Source of the DNA: Actinomycetes bacterium
GTDB lineage: Bacteria; Actinomycetota; Acidimicrobiia; Acidimicrobiales; Acidimicrobiaceae
DNA length: 44,914 nucleotides
Assembly (NCBI GenBank): GCA_021777475.1
Contig: JAJYDM010000008.1
Span: forward strand, 1 to 44,914
Direction: 5' to 3'
In this document: positions 8,448 through 18,042 of the stretch, piece after piece
How the letters are laid out: each line of letters starts with the position of its first letter
Numbering within the stretch: position 1 is the stretch's first letter
Program-made: the position numbers and the translations under genes
Notes under the pieces: generated by a model
What the model saw: only the letters and a program-made list of their open reading frames with translations
What the model was told of the DNA's origin: nothing
The model's database searches: none

Positions 8448-11400
8448 ATGAGAGATTACCTCGAGCGAATTAAAGAAAAAATACTTATTTACGACGGAGC
8501 CACCGGGACTAATATTCAACTGCTCGGACTCGGACCAGACGACTTCGGCGGACCTGACCTTGAGGGCTGCAACGAAGCGCTCGTGCTTAGCCGCCCGCAG
8601 GTAATTGCGGAACTCCATGATTCGTTTCTCAAAGTAGGCGTGGACGCGATTGAAACCGACACCTTTGGTGCGTTTCCAACAGTACTTGCAGAATACGGCA
8701 TTGAGGAAAAAGCCTACGAGATCAATTTCAAAGCGGCGCAGATCGCCAAAGAAGTGGCCAGTTCATACTCCAGCACCAGTCATCCCAGATTTGTGGCAGG
8801 TTCCGTTGGTCCCGGAACAAAGTTTCCGTCGCTGGGACAAATCACTTTCAGCCAACTCAGAGATGCCTACCAGGTTCAGGCCGAAGCGTTGATCGATGGC
8901 GGAGTAGACCTAATTCTGATTGAAACGGTCTTTGACCTTCTATCTGCAAAGGCGGCAATCATTGCCGCAAGACGCGCGATGGCAAAAGTCGGGCGACAGG
9001 TCCCAATCCAAACCCAGGTGACGATTGAACTTACCGGACGGATGCTGCCAGGGACCGAAATCGGGGCAGCTCTGACCTCCCTAGACGCCATGAGAGTGGA
9101 CGTAATTGGCATCAATTGTGCCACTGGACCGGCTGAGATGAGCGAACACCTTCGCCACCTAACTGCGCACTCAAGAACCCCAGTCTCGTGCCTTCCTAAC
9201 GCCGGCCTTCCATCGGTTGTAGATGGAAAGATGCATTATGACCTGACTCCTGATGAACTTGCCGCCTATCATTCGCGATTCGTCACCGAACTCGGAGTAA
9301 GGGTTATCGGAGGGTGCTGCGGCACCACTCCGGAACACCTGCGCAAGGTTGTCGAAGTCTGTGCCAACCTTGAGCCTGCAACTCCGAAAGTGGAATTTGA
9401 GCCATCTGTATCGTCGCTGTACTCTTCCGCCTCGCTCAAACAGGAGAACGCGTACTTCGCCATAGGTGAGCGCACCAACGCAAATGGCTCGAAGAAGTTC
9501 CGTGAGGCGATGCTCTCCAAAGATTGGGAAACCTGCGTCCTAATGGCAAAAGATCAGGTTAAAGAGGGCTCCCATGCAATAGACGTGTGCGTCGATTACA
9601 CAGGCGCTGATGGAGTCGGCGACATGAATCAGATTGCCTCACGATTCGCGACACAGTCTTCGTTGCCAATAGTTCTCGACTCAACTGAACCTCCTGTCAT
9701 TGAAGCAGGTCTCCAATGGCTCGGTGGAAAGCCGATCCTAAATTCAGTCAATCTGGAGGATGGAGATAGCCCCGGAACACGGCTGGACCGCTTTTTGACC
9801 TTGGCGAGAGAGTACGGGGCCGCCGTAATCTGCACCTGTATCGACCAAGAAGGCCAGGCTCGAACCGCTGAATGGAAATTGAAAGCTGCCAAAAGCATCT
9901 ATGACGTTGCGATAAACAGATACGGACTTGAACCCCACGACCTCATCTTTGACCCACTCGCACTTCCGCTCACGACCGGCATGGAGGAGTCCCGAAAAGA
10001 CGGTATAGAGACGATTAACGCTATAAGAGCCATCAAGTCAGATCTGCCGGGGGTTTTTACGGTGATTGGTCTATCGAACACGTCCTTCGGCCTCAACCCA
10101 GTGGCTAGACACGTGCTGAACTCGGTCTTTCTAGACGAGTGTGTAAAGGCCGGATTGGACGCGGCAATTGCTCATCCCGCACGAATTCTTCCGCTGGCAA
10201 AGATTCCGGAGGAGCAGAAGCAAATCTGTCTCGACCTAATCTACGACCGGCGAAGCCCGGGATATGACCCGCTCAGCAAGCTCATACAGACTTTTGAGGG
10301 AGTCAAGAGTTCAGCTGAGGAAATTGTAGACCTTTCGACTCTCGAAATCGGCGAAAGGCTCGCCCGAAGAATAATCGATGGGAATCGGACGGGAATTGAG
10401 GCTGACCTTGATCAGGCTCTTGCAGAAGGCTACCCAGCCCTGGAAGTCATAAACAACTTCTTGTTGGACGGCATGAAGGTGGTGGGTGATCTTTTCGGAA
10501 GCGGGCAATTACAGCTGCCCTTCGTCCTATCCAGTGCCGAAACGATGAAAACTGCTGTCAGCTATCTCGAACCATTCATGGAAAAGGAAGAAACCGGATC
10601 GAAGGGCAAGGTGGTACTTGCAACTGTAAAAGGTGACGTTCATGATATTGGAAAGAATCTAGTTGATATCATCCTGACAAATAACGGCTATCAGGTATTC
10701 AATCTTGGAATCAAAGTCTCAGTCGGGGAGATGATACAAAAGGCACTTGAGGCCGGGGCGGACGCAATTGGAATGAGCGGGCTGCTAGTAAAATCCACGC
10801 TGATCATGCGTGAAAACCTCGAAGAACTCAATGAGAGAGGCCTAGAGGAAATACCTGTCATCCTGGGTGGTGCGGCCTTGACGCGAACATACGTCGAAAA
10901 GGATCTACGAGGATTATACAAAGGCAGACTGTTCTACGGAAAGGACGCCTTTGAAGGATTGCATACCATGGACCGTCTGATGGAAATGAAGAAAACTGGG
11001 GTCAATGATCCTAATTTTGGACGTGTTCTCTCCGAACGAAGACTGCCGCAGAGAAAATCCGAGAGGGATCAGGCCTTCGAAGAAAATCCCGAACTTCCCT
11101 CTAGGTCACCTGAAGTGGCGATCAATAACGAAATATTTATCCCTCCGTTCATCGGATCCCGGGTGGTCAAAGGAATCCCGTTGAATGAGATTTCCGAATT
11201 CATAAATGAAACGGCTCTTTTCCGAAACCAGTGGGGATTTAGGCCAAATTCTGGCGAACCAGATCCAGAATTCAAAGCGAGGACGAGGCCGATACTGCGT
11301 GAACAGCTGAATAAGGCCATAGCTGAGCAGATACTCAATCCACAGGTTGTCTATGGATACTATCCTGTGGGCTCCTCCAAAGGCGACCTCATCGTATTTG

Positions 11401-11918
11401 CCGATACCGAACGCACTAATGAGCTAGCAAGGTTTACCTTTCCCCGCCAAAAACGTGAGCCCTATCTCTGTATTTCGGACTTTTTCAGGCCAGTTGAATC
11501 AAATGAAGTCGACTATGCCGCATTCCATATCGTTACAATGGGCCGCAGGGCTTCTGAGGTGGCTGCCGAGTATTTCAAGGAAAACCGCTACCAGGACTAC
11601 TTGCTATTACACGGCCTGAGCGTCGAAATGACCGAGGCGTTGGCAGAATATTGGCACCACAGAATAAGGACAGAATGGGGATTTGTCGACGAGGACGGTC
11701 CAACCCTCACCGGCCTCTTCAGGCAACAGTACCGAGGCGGCCGATATTCGTGGGGATATCCTGCATGTCCTAATTTGGAAGACAACGCCACAGTCGCGCG
11801 GCTCTTGGAGGCTGGTCGAATCGGAGTGACAGTTAGCGAAGGCTTCCAGCTTCACCCCGAGCAGACGACCTCTGCAATAATTTGCCACCATCCGCGCGCC
11901 AAGTACTTCATAGCCTAA
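8448..11918 (+). CDS. metH: cobalamin-dependent methionine synthase
   Basis: A 1156-residue four-module enzyme. The homocysteine-binding barrel (~1-320) has the zinc cysteines in INCATG (~224) and GGCCGT (~287-292). The methyltetrahydrofolate-binding domain (~335-610) includes AIGERTNANGSKKFRE. The cobalamin module (~640-880) has VKGDVHDIGKN with the cobalt-ligand His near 730. The activation (AdoMet-binding) domain (~890-1150) ends with RYSWGYPACPNLED. Length is normal for the family. It methylates homocysteine to methionine in the cytoplasm. No good Shine-Dalgarno sequence precedes the ATG; a TCTAAT lies five bases upstream, so a leaderless start is possible. The gene converges on the M24 peptidase gene with 9 bases between the stops. 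Confidence 0.97.
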   Translation: MRDYLERIKEKILIYDGATGTNIQLLGLGPDDFGGPDLEGCNEALVLSRPQVIAELHDSFLKVGVDAIETDTFGAFPTVLAEYGIEEKAYEINFKAAQIAKEVASSYSSTSHPRFVAGSVGPGTKFPSLGQITFSQLRDAYQVQAEALIDGGVDLILIETVFDLLSAKAAIIAARRAMAKVGRQVPIQTQVTIELTGRMLPGTEIGAALTSLDAMRVDVIGINCATGPAEMSEHLRHLTAHSRTPVSCLPNAGLPSVVDGKMHYDLTPDELAAYHSRFVTELGVRVIGGCCGTTPEHLRKVVEVCANLEPATPKVEFEPSVSSLYSSASLKQENAYFAIGERTNANGSKKFREAMLSKDWETCVLMAKDQVKEGSHAIDVCVDYTGADGVGDMNQIASRFATQSSLPIVLDSTEPPVIEAGLQWLGGKPILNSVNLEDGDSPGTRLDRFLTLAREYGAAVICTCIDQEGQARTAEWKLKAAKSIYDVAINRYGLEPHDLIFDPLALPLTTGMEESRKDGIETINAIRAIKSDLPGVFTVIGLSNTSFGLNPVARHVLNSVFLDECVKAGLDAAIAHPARILPLAKIPEEQKQICLDLIYDRRSPGYDPLSKLIQTFEGVKSSAEEIVDLSTLEIGERLARRIIDGNRTGIEADLDQALAEGYPALEVINNFLLDGMKVVGDLFGSGQLQLPFVLSSAETMKTAVSYLEPFMEKEETGSKGKVVLATVKGDVHDIGKNLVDIILTNNGYQVFNLGIKVSVGEMIQKALEAGADAIGMSGLLVKSTLIMRENLEELNERGLEEIPVILGGAALTRTYVEKDLRGLYKGRLFYGKDAFEGLHTMDRLMEMKKTGVNDPNFGRVLSERRLPQRKSERDQAFEENPELPSRSPEVAINNEIFIPPFIGSRVVKGIPLNEISEFINETALFRNQWGFRPNSGEPDPEFKARTRPILREQLNKAIAEQILNPQVVYGYYPVGSSKGDLIVFADTERTNELARFTFPRQKREPYLCISDFFRPVESNEVDYAAFHIVTMGRRASEVAAEYFKENRYQDYLLLHGLSVEMTEALAEYWHHRIRTEWGFVDEDGPTLTGLFRQQYRGGRYSWGYPACPNLEDNATVARLLEAGRIGVTVSEGFQLHPEQTTSAIICHHPRAKYFIA

Positions 11919-11927
11919 ATGGTTCCG

Positions 11928-13067
11928 CTACCCGACCTGGTGAAGAGCCCTGTCAACCTTGTTCAATAGCTCATATCCGGTTTCTGTGGCAATCACGATA
12001 TCCTCAATCCTGGCGCCGTAAAGATTTGGGATGTAGATCCCAGGCTCAATGGAAAACGTGTTGCCCGCCCCTATTTCGTCCGTATTTCCCGCAACTATGT
12101 AAGGCTCCTCGTGCTCCTCGATTCCGATACCATGACCGGTTCGGTGAATAAAATATTGGCCGTAGCCGAACTCTTCAATATACGACCTTCCCAGTTCATC
12201 CACGCTTTCACAACTGATTCCGGCACGAACAGACTCGACTTGGCGGAGTTGAGCTGTCTTCAAGATTGCATAAAGCTCAAGAAACCTGTCTGGCATTTCT
12301 CCCGTAACCACCGTCCTAGTGATATCCGAACAGTACCCGACCGATCCATCAATTCTGAACTCGCCGCCAAAATCAACCACAATTGCCTCATCGTGGCCTA
12401 TCACGCGCTTCCCGGGTTCATGGTGAGGGGAAGCTGAATGAGGACCGGCACCCACAATTGCAAAGTTGACCTTCTGAAGCCCTTCTGCAATGAGCCGCTC
12501 GGAGATTTCCATTGAAATCCCTATCTCGCTTCGACCGATGAAACTCACTTCGCCGTCGATAATCGCCTGAGCAACTCTGTCCGTTCGCTCGGCTGCCTCA
12601 GCTAACATTGCTTGTTCTACGGGGTCCTTAACACTCCTAAGACTATTGGTTACTCTTGATGCGGGTGAAAATTTTGCACCGCACTTGGTCTGTAGGGAAA
12701 GTAGCGATACCGCCCAAGTCCGGTCAGAGATGCCCACCTTTCCACAACCTTCAAGTGCGCCAGCGACAATCTCGAACGGATCTTCATATTCGTGCCAGGG
12801 ACGTACTCTGAAAAGGTCTCCATGTAGCGAGACTCTGGGCTCTTCCAAGGCTGGAACAACCAGTACGGGCTGCTCATTCTTTCTGACCACCAGTGCCGTG
12901 AGCCTTTCAAGGGGCATGGCCTGGTAGCCAATTAGCCAAGGAAGGTCAGCGCCCAAAGACAGGACTAGGGCATCGTTTTCCACGACATCCATCTGCTCAA
13001 TTACCCGCTTCAACCTTGAAAAATAGGCTTTCGAAAACTCCGCGGCGTCAATCGTCAGTCTGTTCAT
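11928..13067 (-). CDS. M24 family metallopeptidase (Xaa-Pro aminopeptidase/dipeptidase type)
   Basis: A 379-residue protein with an N-terminal creatinase-like domain (~1-140) and a pita-bread catalytic domain. Metal ligands are visible: Asp in VVDFGGEF, Asp in YCSDITRTV, His in HRTGHGIGIEEHEEPY, Glu in FSIEPGIY and Glu in ARIEDIV. His in PHHEPGKR fits the substrate-binding position. It would cleave peptides with proline in the second position; whether it is an aminopeptidase or a dipeptidase is not decidable. It lies 43 bases downstream of lipBA on the same strand and is probably the last gene of the E3-E2-lipBA transcript. Confidence 0.87.
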   Translation of the reverse strand: MNRLTIDAAEFSKAYFSRLKRVIEQMDVVENDALVLSLGADLPWLIGYQAMPLERLTALVVRKNEQPVLVVPALEEPRVSLHGDLFRVRPWHEYEDPFEIVAGALEGCGKVGISDRTWAVSLLSLQTKCGAKFSPASRVTNSLRSVKDPVEQAMLAEAAERTDRVAQAIIDGEVSFIGRSEIGISMEISERLIAEGLQKVNFAIVGAGPHSASPHHEPGKRVIGHDEAIVVDFGGEFRIDGSVGYCSDITRTVVTGEMPDRFLELYAILKTAQLRQVESVRAGISCESVDELGRSYIEEFGYGQYFIHRTGHGIGIEEHEEPYIVAGNTDEIGAGNTFSIEPGIYIPNLYGARIEDIVIATETGYELLNKVDRALHQVG

Positions 13068-13110
13068 CAGCTACCACACGCCAGCAACCAAGACGTCCAA
13101 CTCACTATCG

Positions 13111-14787
13111 TCAAACCCTAAGAAGGGGAACGGAACTGGCAATCGCTCCAAATGAGGACTTGGCGTGGTACGAAGACCGCACCATTGGAGATGCCTCCAC
13201 ATGGCCAATGCCCAACCCTTCACCCACCTGGGCCAGCTCATGGAACTCTTCGGGAGTGATCCACCTAGCAACTGGAAAGTGGTTCACGGTTGGCCGAAGA
13301 TACTGACCAATGGTCACAATGTCACAGCCAATGGACGCCAAATCGCGGAGCGAACTAGTAAGCTCCTCCTTGGTTTCACCCATTCCCGCAATCAAGGAAG
13401 ACTTCGTGACAAGTCCTGCCTCTTTGGCTCTGGCCAGGACCGAAAGTGACCTGGCGTAGGATGCCGACGGACGCACTACGTACTGGAGTCTTGCCACGGT
13501 CTCAAGATTGTGGTCGAGCACATCAGGACGCGCATCGAACACCTTATTAAGACTGTCGCTGTCCCCCTTGCAGTCTGAGATCAAGACTTCAACACCAGTT
13601 CCTGGCGATAGACGGCGTATTTCCCTTATCGTCGCCGCAAATGCCCCTGCACCCCCATCGGAAAGGTCATCTCTCGCGACAGCAGTCACGACCGCAAACG
13701 CGAGGTTCATCTCCTTAACCGCCTCTGCCACCCTCGTTGGCTCCATCGGATCGAGAGGGGCGGGATGATTGGTCCGTACAAGGCAAAACGAGCATGCACG
13801 GGTACAGTCTTCGCCGTTGATCATGAACGTGGCGGTTCCATCTGCCCAACATTCGAAAATATTTGGGCAACCTGCCTCTTCGCACACCGTGGACAGGGAA
13901 AACTTACGCATGGTCCGTTTCACACCACGGTACTCAGGACCCATATTGGCTTTTGCCCGCAGCCAGTCCGGTTTACGTGAACCTATGGTCAGGAAGTGTT
14001 CCGCATTGAGTCCTGCCCTGTCCATTCTCTTTGAGAGACTACTTCTGTAGTTCTCACCAACCGGTGGCGTTTGCACGACTACTCGTCCAGGTTCTAGACC
14101 GCGATCCGACATCTGGCCGGGCCTTTCGTAGCGATGGAAACCGACGCTTTGGTGGAAAAATGTTCCGTCATCGAATGCCATAGCTCCGAGTCGGACAAAG
14201 GCATCAACAACTTCCTCCATGGAAACACTGATCCCCTCGTTTTCAAGTGAGGTCACCGGCTTGTCCGCGATCCCGCATGGAACGATGTGGCTGAACATTG
14301 AGAGATCTGTTTTCACATTGAGGGCAAAGCCATGCATCGATCTATTGCGGGTGATCTTGACACCAATGGCACAGATCTTCCTTGGATTGTCACCCCGTGG
14401 ATCAACCCAGACACCTGGATAGCCATCCAACCTACCTGCATTGACTAGCCCCAATTCGGCAAGGACGTCAATTATCAGCTTCTCGAGCCGATAAACATAC
14501 TTGGGCGTTCGGTCGGCTTCATCTGGAACGTTCAAAATAGGGTAACCCACCAGCTGACCAGGTCCGTGATAAGTGACATCCCCGCCCCTGTCAGCTCGAA
14601 TCATCTCGGCACCCACGTTTACCGGATCAACCAGAATATTCTTCAAGTCTGCCCTAACACCTAGCGTGTAAACACTTGGATGCTCAAGCAAAAGAAAATA
14701 CTGCTCTAAGGTATTTGCAAATAATGCTCGCTGTACCGCTTGTGCGTCGTTGTACCACACTCGCCCGAGCCATCGAGTCTGAAGCAT
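13111..14787 (-). CDS. lipBA: fused octanoyltransferase-lipoyl synthase (LipB-LipA)
   Basis: One 558-residue reading frame carries two enzymes. Residues ~1-230 are LipB: RGGDVTYHGPGQLVGYPI, the catalytic Lys in ICAIGVKI, and the catalytic Cys in IVPCGI. After a linker of ~35 residues comes LipA (~265-558): the auxiliary cluster motif CEEAGCPNIFEC (C-x4-C-x5-C), the radical-SAM motif CTRACSFC (C-x3-C-x2-C) and the C-terminal RSSYHA with the conserved Ser. The protein would transfer octanoyl from acyl carrier protein to lipoyl domains and insert two sulfurs. GGGAGG lies five bases before the ATG at 14787. The gene follows the E2 gene, whose lipoyl domain is a substrate. No stop or frameshift separates the two halves. 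Confidence 0.95.
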   Translation of the reverse strand: MLQTRWLGRVWYNDAQAVQRALFANTLEQYFLLLEHPSVYTLGVRADLKNILVDPVNVGAEMIRADRGGDVTYHGPGQLVGYPILNVPDEADRTPKYVYRLEKLIIDVLAELGLVNAGRLDGYPGVWVDPRGDNPRKICAIGVKITRNRSMHGFALNVKTDLSMFSHIVPCGIADKPVTSLENEGISVSMEEVVDAFVRLGAMAFDDGTFFHQSVGFHRYERPGQMSDRGLEPGRVVVQTPPVGENYRSSLSKRMDRAGLNAEHFLTIGSRKPDWLRAKANMGPEYRGVKRTMRKFSLSTVCEEAGCPNIFECWADGTATFMINGEDCTRACSFCLVRTNHPAPLDPMEPTRVAEAVKEMNLAFAVVTAVARDDLSDGGAGAFAATIREIRRLSPGTGVEVLISDCKGDSDSLNKVFDARPDVLDHNLETVARLQYVVRPSASYARSLSVLARAKEAGLVTKSSLIAGMGETKEELTSSLRDLASIGCDIVTIGQYLRPTVNHFPVARWITPEEFHELAQVGEGLGIGHVEASPMVRSSYHAKSSFGAIASSVPLLRV

Positions 14788-14867
14788 TTTGGCCTCCCAA
14801 TATGGGCGATTGCCACGTTGATGGCAACAAAAGATCAACTAGATTCATTGGACGATGAACCACCGGC

Positions 14868-14904
14868 ATGATGGCCCATCATCCAGCTTTATCTTCCTAA
14901 AGCT
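14868..14904 (-). promoter_or_regulatory. two adjacent inverted repeats between E2 and lipBA
   Basis: AGCTTTA/TAAAGCT (14885-14904, 6-base loop) straddles the E2 stop codon. ATGATGG/CCATCAT (14868-14882, 1-base centre) follows at once. Neither is followed by a T run, so they could be mRNA-stability or processing hairpins, or an operator, rather than a terminator. Confidence 0.4.
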
Positions 14905-16396
14905 CCTGCGCCCAGTTCCAGGTCTCGATAATTTCCTTCATCCGGCCTAGAAACGCTGCGGCATAAGCTCCGTCAATTACCCGATGGTCAAACGACAATG
15001 CCATGATCCCCACAGAGTGGATTGCAATCGACTCAGACCCGTCCGTCTGAGTCACAACAACTGGTTTTCGCTTTACCCCATCCGTAGAAAGTATTGCCAC
15101 CTGCGGCTGGTTGATTATGGAAACAGTCATGAAAGTTCCGAAGGGACCTGGGTTAGTGATAGTAAAGGTACCACCCGCAATGTCGTCAGCGCTCAATCTC
15201 TTGGACCGTGCTCTGTCCGCAAGGTCCCTGATATCTCGTGCAAGCCCTCTCAGCCGCTTCGTGTCTGCGCCATGTATGACAGGAGCTATAAGGCCCTCCT
15301 GATCTAGATCAACTGCTATCGAAAGGTTGAGGTCTTTGTGTACAATCAGCGCATTCTCACCGACAGATGCATTCAGGTGAGGGAACGTTCTCATTGCCTC
15401 TACCGTCGCACGGGCAATGAATGGCAAATACGTGAGTGAGAACCCCTCCTCGCCGCGGAACTGATCCCTCACAGCCTTCCTAACCCGCTCAACTGCTTCA
15501 AAGTCAATCTCAATAGACACCAGAGCGTGGGGTGAAGTCGCCTTTGAGCGGACCATGTGCTCGGCGGTACGACGCCTAATGTTCGTAAACGGAATGACTT
15601 CATCCCTCGCCCCCGCAATACTCGTCTCTACCGACAGACTTCGCGTTGCTGGTGACTGAACCCTGGAGGCCGACGTCGTTACCACCGACTGCGCATCTGG
15701 AATCGCCATTGGCGGTGGCTGAACAGCGGTTACAGCTGTAGCCGGTGCCTCAACCTCTGGACGCACGTCGCCACCACCCGATGCCCTCCTGTCGAGGAAT
15801 GACAAAACGTCAGATCTAGTTATCCGACCTCCAGCGCCGGTGCCAACGATATCAGCAGGATCGATTTCATTGTCATGAATGAGCTTTCGGACTACCGGGG
15901 ACAGCAGCAAAATTCCGTCGTCTACAGCTGGCGCTGAAGTCGGGGCAGGAGCGGTCGCACTCGCAGCAGCTGGCGCTGGAGTCGGGGCAGGAGCGGGCGC
16001 ACTCGCAGCAGCTGGCGCTGGAGTCGGGGCAGGAGCGGGTGCACTCGCAGCAGCTGGCGCTGGAGTCGGGGCAGGAGCGGGCGCACTCGCAGCAGCTGGC
16101 GCTGGAGTCGGGGCAGGAGCGGGCGCACTCGCAGCAGCTGGCGCTGGAGTCGGTACCTCGGCGCCTGAAGAAATGACCGCAAGAACCGTTCCGACATCAA
16201 CGGTCTCTCCCTCCTCGACAAGAATTTGAGTTAGGACGCCAGCGGCTGACGACGGAACCTCTGAATCCACTTTGTCAGTGGAAACCTCGAAAATAATCTC
16301 ATCCTGTGCAACTGAATCGCCAATTTTCTTGAGCCATTTGGTAACTGTTCCTTCAGTAACAGTTTCGCCAAGTTGTGGCATCGTAATCTCAGCCAA
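14897..16396 (-). CDS. sucB: 2-oxoacid dehydrogenase E2, dihydrolipoamide acyltransferase
   Basis: A 499-residue E2. The lipoyl domain (1-80) has the modified Lys42 in STDKVDSE. A Pro/Ala linker (82-151) is built of five copies of a 14-residue unit. The peripheral-subunit-binding domain (~163-200) reads SPVVRKLIHDNEIDPADI, and the catalytic domain (~265-499) has FDHRVIDGAYAAAFL with the active-site His. It moves acyl groups to CoA in a pyruvate, 2-oxoglutarate or branched-chain complex; the substrate is not clear from sequence, and the sucB symbol follows the actinobacterial DlaT/SucB naming. The start is TTG at 16396, overlapping the E3 stop by 8 bases, with GAAGGGG upstream. A single lipoyl domain is seen. 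Confidence 0.92.
   Translation of the reverse strand: MAEITMPQLGETVTEGTVTKWLKKIGDSVAQDEIIFEVSTDKVDSEVPSSAAGVLTQILVEEGETVDVGTVLAVISSGAEVPTPAPAAASAPAPAPTPAPAAASAPAPAPTPAPAAASAPAPAPTPAPAAASAPAPAPTPAPAAASATAPAPTSAPAVDDGILLLSPVVRKLIHDNEIDPADIVGTGAGGRITRSDVLSFLDRRASGGGDVRPEVEAPATAVTAVQPPPMAIPDAQSVVTTSASRVQSPATRSLSVETSIAGARDEVIPFTNIRRRTAEHMVRSKATSPHALVSIEIDFEAVERVRKAVRDQFRGEEGFSLTYLPFIARATVEAMRTFPHLNASVGENALIVHKDLNLSIAVDLDQEGLIAPVIHGADTKRLRGLARDIRDLADRARSKRLSADDIAGGTFTITNPGPFGTFMTVSIINQPQVAILSTDGVKRKPVVVTQTDGSESIAIHSVGIMALSFDHRVIDGAYAAAFLGRMKEIIETWNWAQEL
15926..16153 (-). repeat. 42-bp tandem repeat encoding the E2 linker
   Basis: About five and a half near-identical 42-bp units (core ctggagtcggggcaggagcg on the plus strand), differing at only a few bases. 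They encode the Pro/Ala unit PTPAPAAASAPAPA. Near-identity at DNA level, including third positions, points to recent unit duplication. Confidence 0.95.
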
Positions 16397-17807
16397 CGTG
16401 AAGTCCCCTTCCTGTCAATGCCATAACGGTCTCACCAAACGCCTCCGAGAGTGTCGGGTGAGGTTGAATGAACTGGGATACCTCTTCAGGAGTGGCTTCC
16501 CAGTTAACTGCAAGATAACCCTGGCCGAGTTGTTCCGTAACCCAGGGACCAACCATGTGGACGCCAAGGATACGACCGGCCGAACCGTCCGGCAGCCTCT
16601 CTGCCAATACCTTCACAAGTCCATCAGTCTCGCCTAGAATTCGGGCTCGTGAATTGCCGCCAAATGGATCCTTTTTCACAATCACGTCGATACCCGCCGT
16701 CCTCGCAGCTTCTTCAGTGAGTCCTGCAAAAGCAACCTCCGGGTGACAGTAGATGCACCATGGAACTTTTGAGTAATCGACCGGAGCCACCTGTTCTCCA
16801 AGAATGTGCTTGATGGCAACGATCGCCTCCGCAAAACCAATGTGCGCCAGCTGGGCAGTTGCCACCAGGTCGCCAACTGCGTAAACGCCCTGTTCGGTTG
16901 TTCTCATGTATTGGTCAACTGTAACAAACCCGCGCTGGTCTACCTCCACCTCGGCGCCAGCGCTAAGAAGACCTTCCGAGTTGGGACGCCTTCCAACTGA
17001 AACTATTACCACCTCCACCGAGACTGACTGCTGATCGCCAAAATGGACCGTGGTACCGATGGAATCCGCATGCGGGGTATGTCCAGAGACGGCAACCCCG
17101 GTGTGGACATTGATCCCTCTTCGGCGGAACGACTTCAGAACCACCTCGGCCACATCTTTGTCAACTCCTGTAAGTATCTGCGGGAGTGCCTCCAGAATTG
17201 TCACTTTGGCACCGAGATCGGCCATCATTGACGCAAACTCGCAACCTATGGCCCCACCTCCAATAACGGCAACACTCGCCGGCAGAGAATCCAATGACAA
17301 AACTTCGTCCGATGTCATCACTATTTTTCCATCGATATCGAAACCAGGTATAGACCTTGGCACGGATCCGGCAGCAAGGATGACGTTCTGACCCTCGAGC
17401 ACGCGACCGTCGGAAACTTCGACACGGCCACTACCAATGTACTTTGCAGCTCCCTCAATTACCTCGATCTTCCGACCCTTCATCAGCCCAGACAGACCCT
17501 TCCAAAGTTGGTCAACTACCTTTTGTTTTCGAGCCTGAGAAACGGAGAAATCAATTCTTGGGTCCGCTACCGTAATTCCAAATTCTGATGCTCCGGTGAC
17601 TGCCCTAAATGCGGCGGCAGTCTCAAGAAATTCCTTTGCTGGCACACAGCCCCTATGCAGACAAGTACCACCAACCTTTTCCTTTTCGACAACCGCAACG
17701 GATAATCCAGCGGAGGCACCATATAGCGCTGCTGCATAACCACCAGGCCCACCACCGATTACCAGTACGTCATATATATCAGACGTCGGACTCACCTCCA
17801 AGATCAT
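16389..17807 (-). CDS. lpd: dihydrolipoyl dehydrogenase (E3)
   Basis: A 472-residue flavoprotein with FAD motif GGGPGG (~18-23), the redox-active disulfide in GGTCLHRGCVPAK, an NAD-binding VIGGGAIGCEF near 183, the FAD motif YAVGDLVA near 313, and the C-terminal HPHPTLSEAFGE with the catalytic His-Glu pair. All E3 features are intact, in contrast to the LpdA-like protein at 272-1630. It reoxidises dihydrolipoamide on the E2 encoded immediately downstream, which overlaps it by 8 bases, so translation is probably coupled. No clear Shine-Dalgarno sequence precedes the ATG at 17807. This is the first gene of the right-to-left lipoate operon. Confidence 0.95.
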   Translation of the reverse strand: MILEVSPTSDIYDVLVIGGGPGGYAAALYGASAGLSVAVVEKEKVGGTCLHRGCVPAKEFLETAAAFRAVTGASEFGITVADPRIDFSVSQARKQKVVDQLWKGLSGLMKGRKIEVIEGAAKYIGSGRVEVSDGRVLEGQNVILAAGSVPRSIPGFDIDGKIVMTSDEVLSLDSLPASVAVIGGGAIGCEFASMMADLGAKVTILEALPQILTGVDKDVAEVVLKSFRRRGINVHTGVAVSGHTPHADSIGTTVHFGDQQSVSVEVVIVSVGRRPNSEGLLSAGAEVEVDQRGFVTVDQYMRTTEQGVYAVGDLVATAQLAHIGFAEAIVAIKHILGEQVAPVDYSKVPWCIYCHPEVAFAGLTEEAARTAGIDVIVKKDPFGGNSRARILGETDGLVKVLAERLPDGSAGRILGVHMVGPWVTEQLGQGYLAVNWEATPEEVSQFIQPHPTLSEAFGETVMALTGRGLHVG

Positions 17808-18042
17808 TTATCACTGGATCAAAGTCCACCAGTTCAAAAATTAATTGCCACCATTTCGAAACGTATTTGTTTTAACAAGTTCACCTTAATGGCAGTTGGA
17901 AAGTTACGGGCAACTAGAGCTTCTATTCGCTCAGATTGCTTTAAGAAACCCTAAAAGACGAACCGCCCAACGACATTATTCGACAGTTATCCCGCACCAC
18001 AAACCGATCGGCCTGAGGCCCAACTAGCACCAATATTACGGT

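Noticed and set aside
15879-16229. Long plus-strand ORF of Gly/Ala/Val repeats opposite the E2 linker
   Set aside because: It is the antisense shadow of the 42-bp repeat; any repeat whose length is a multiple of three keeps several frames open.
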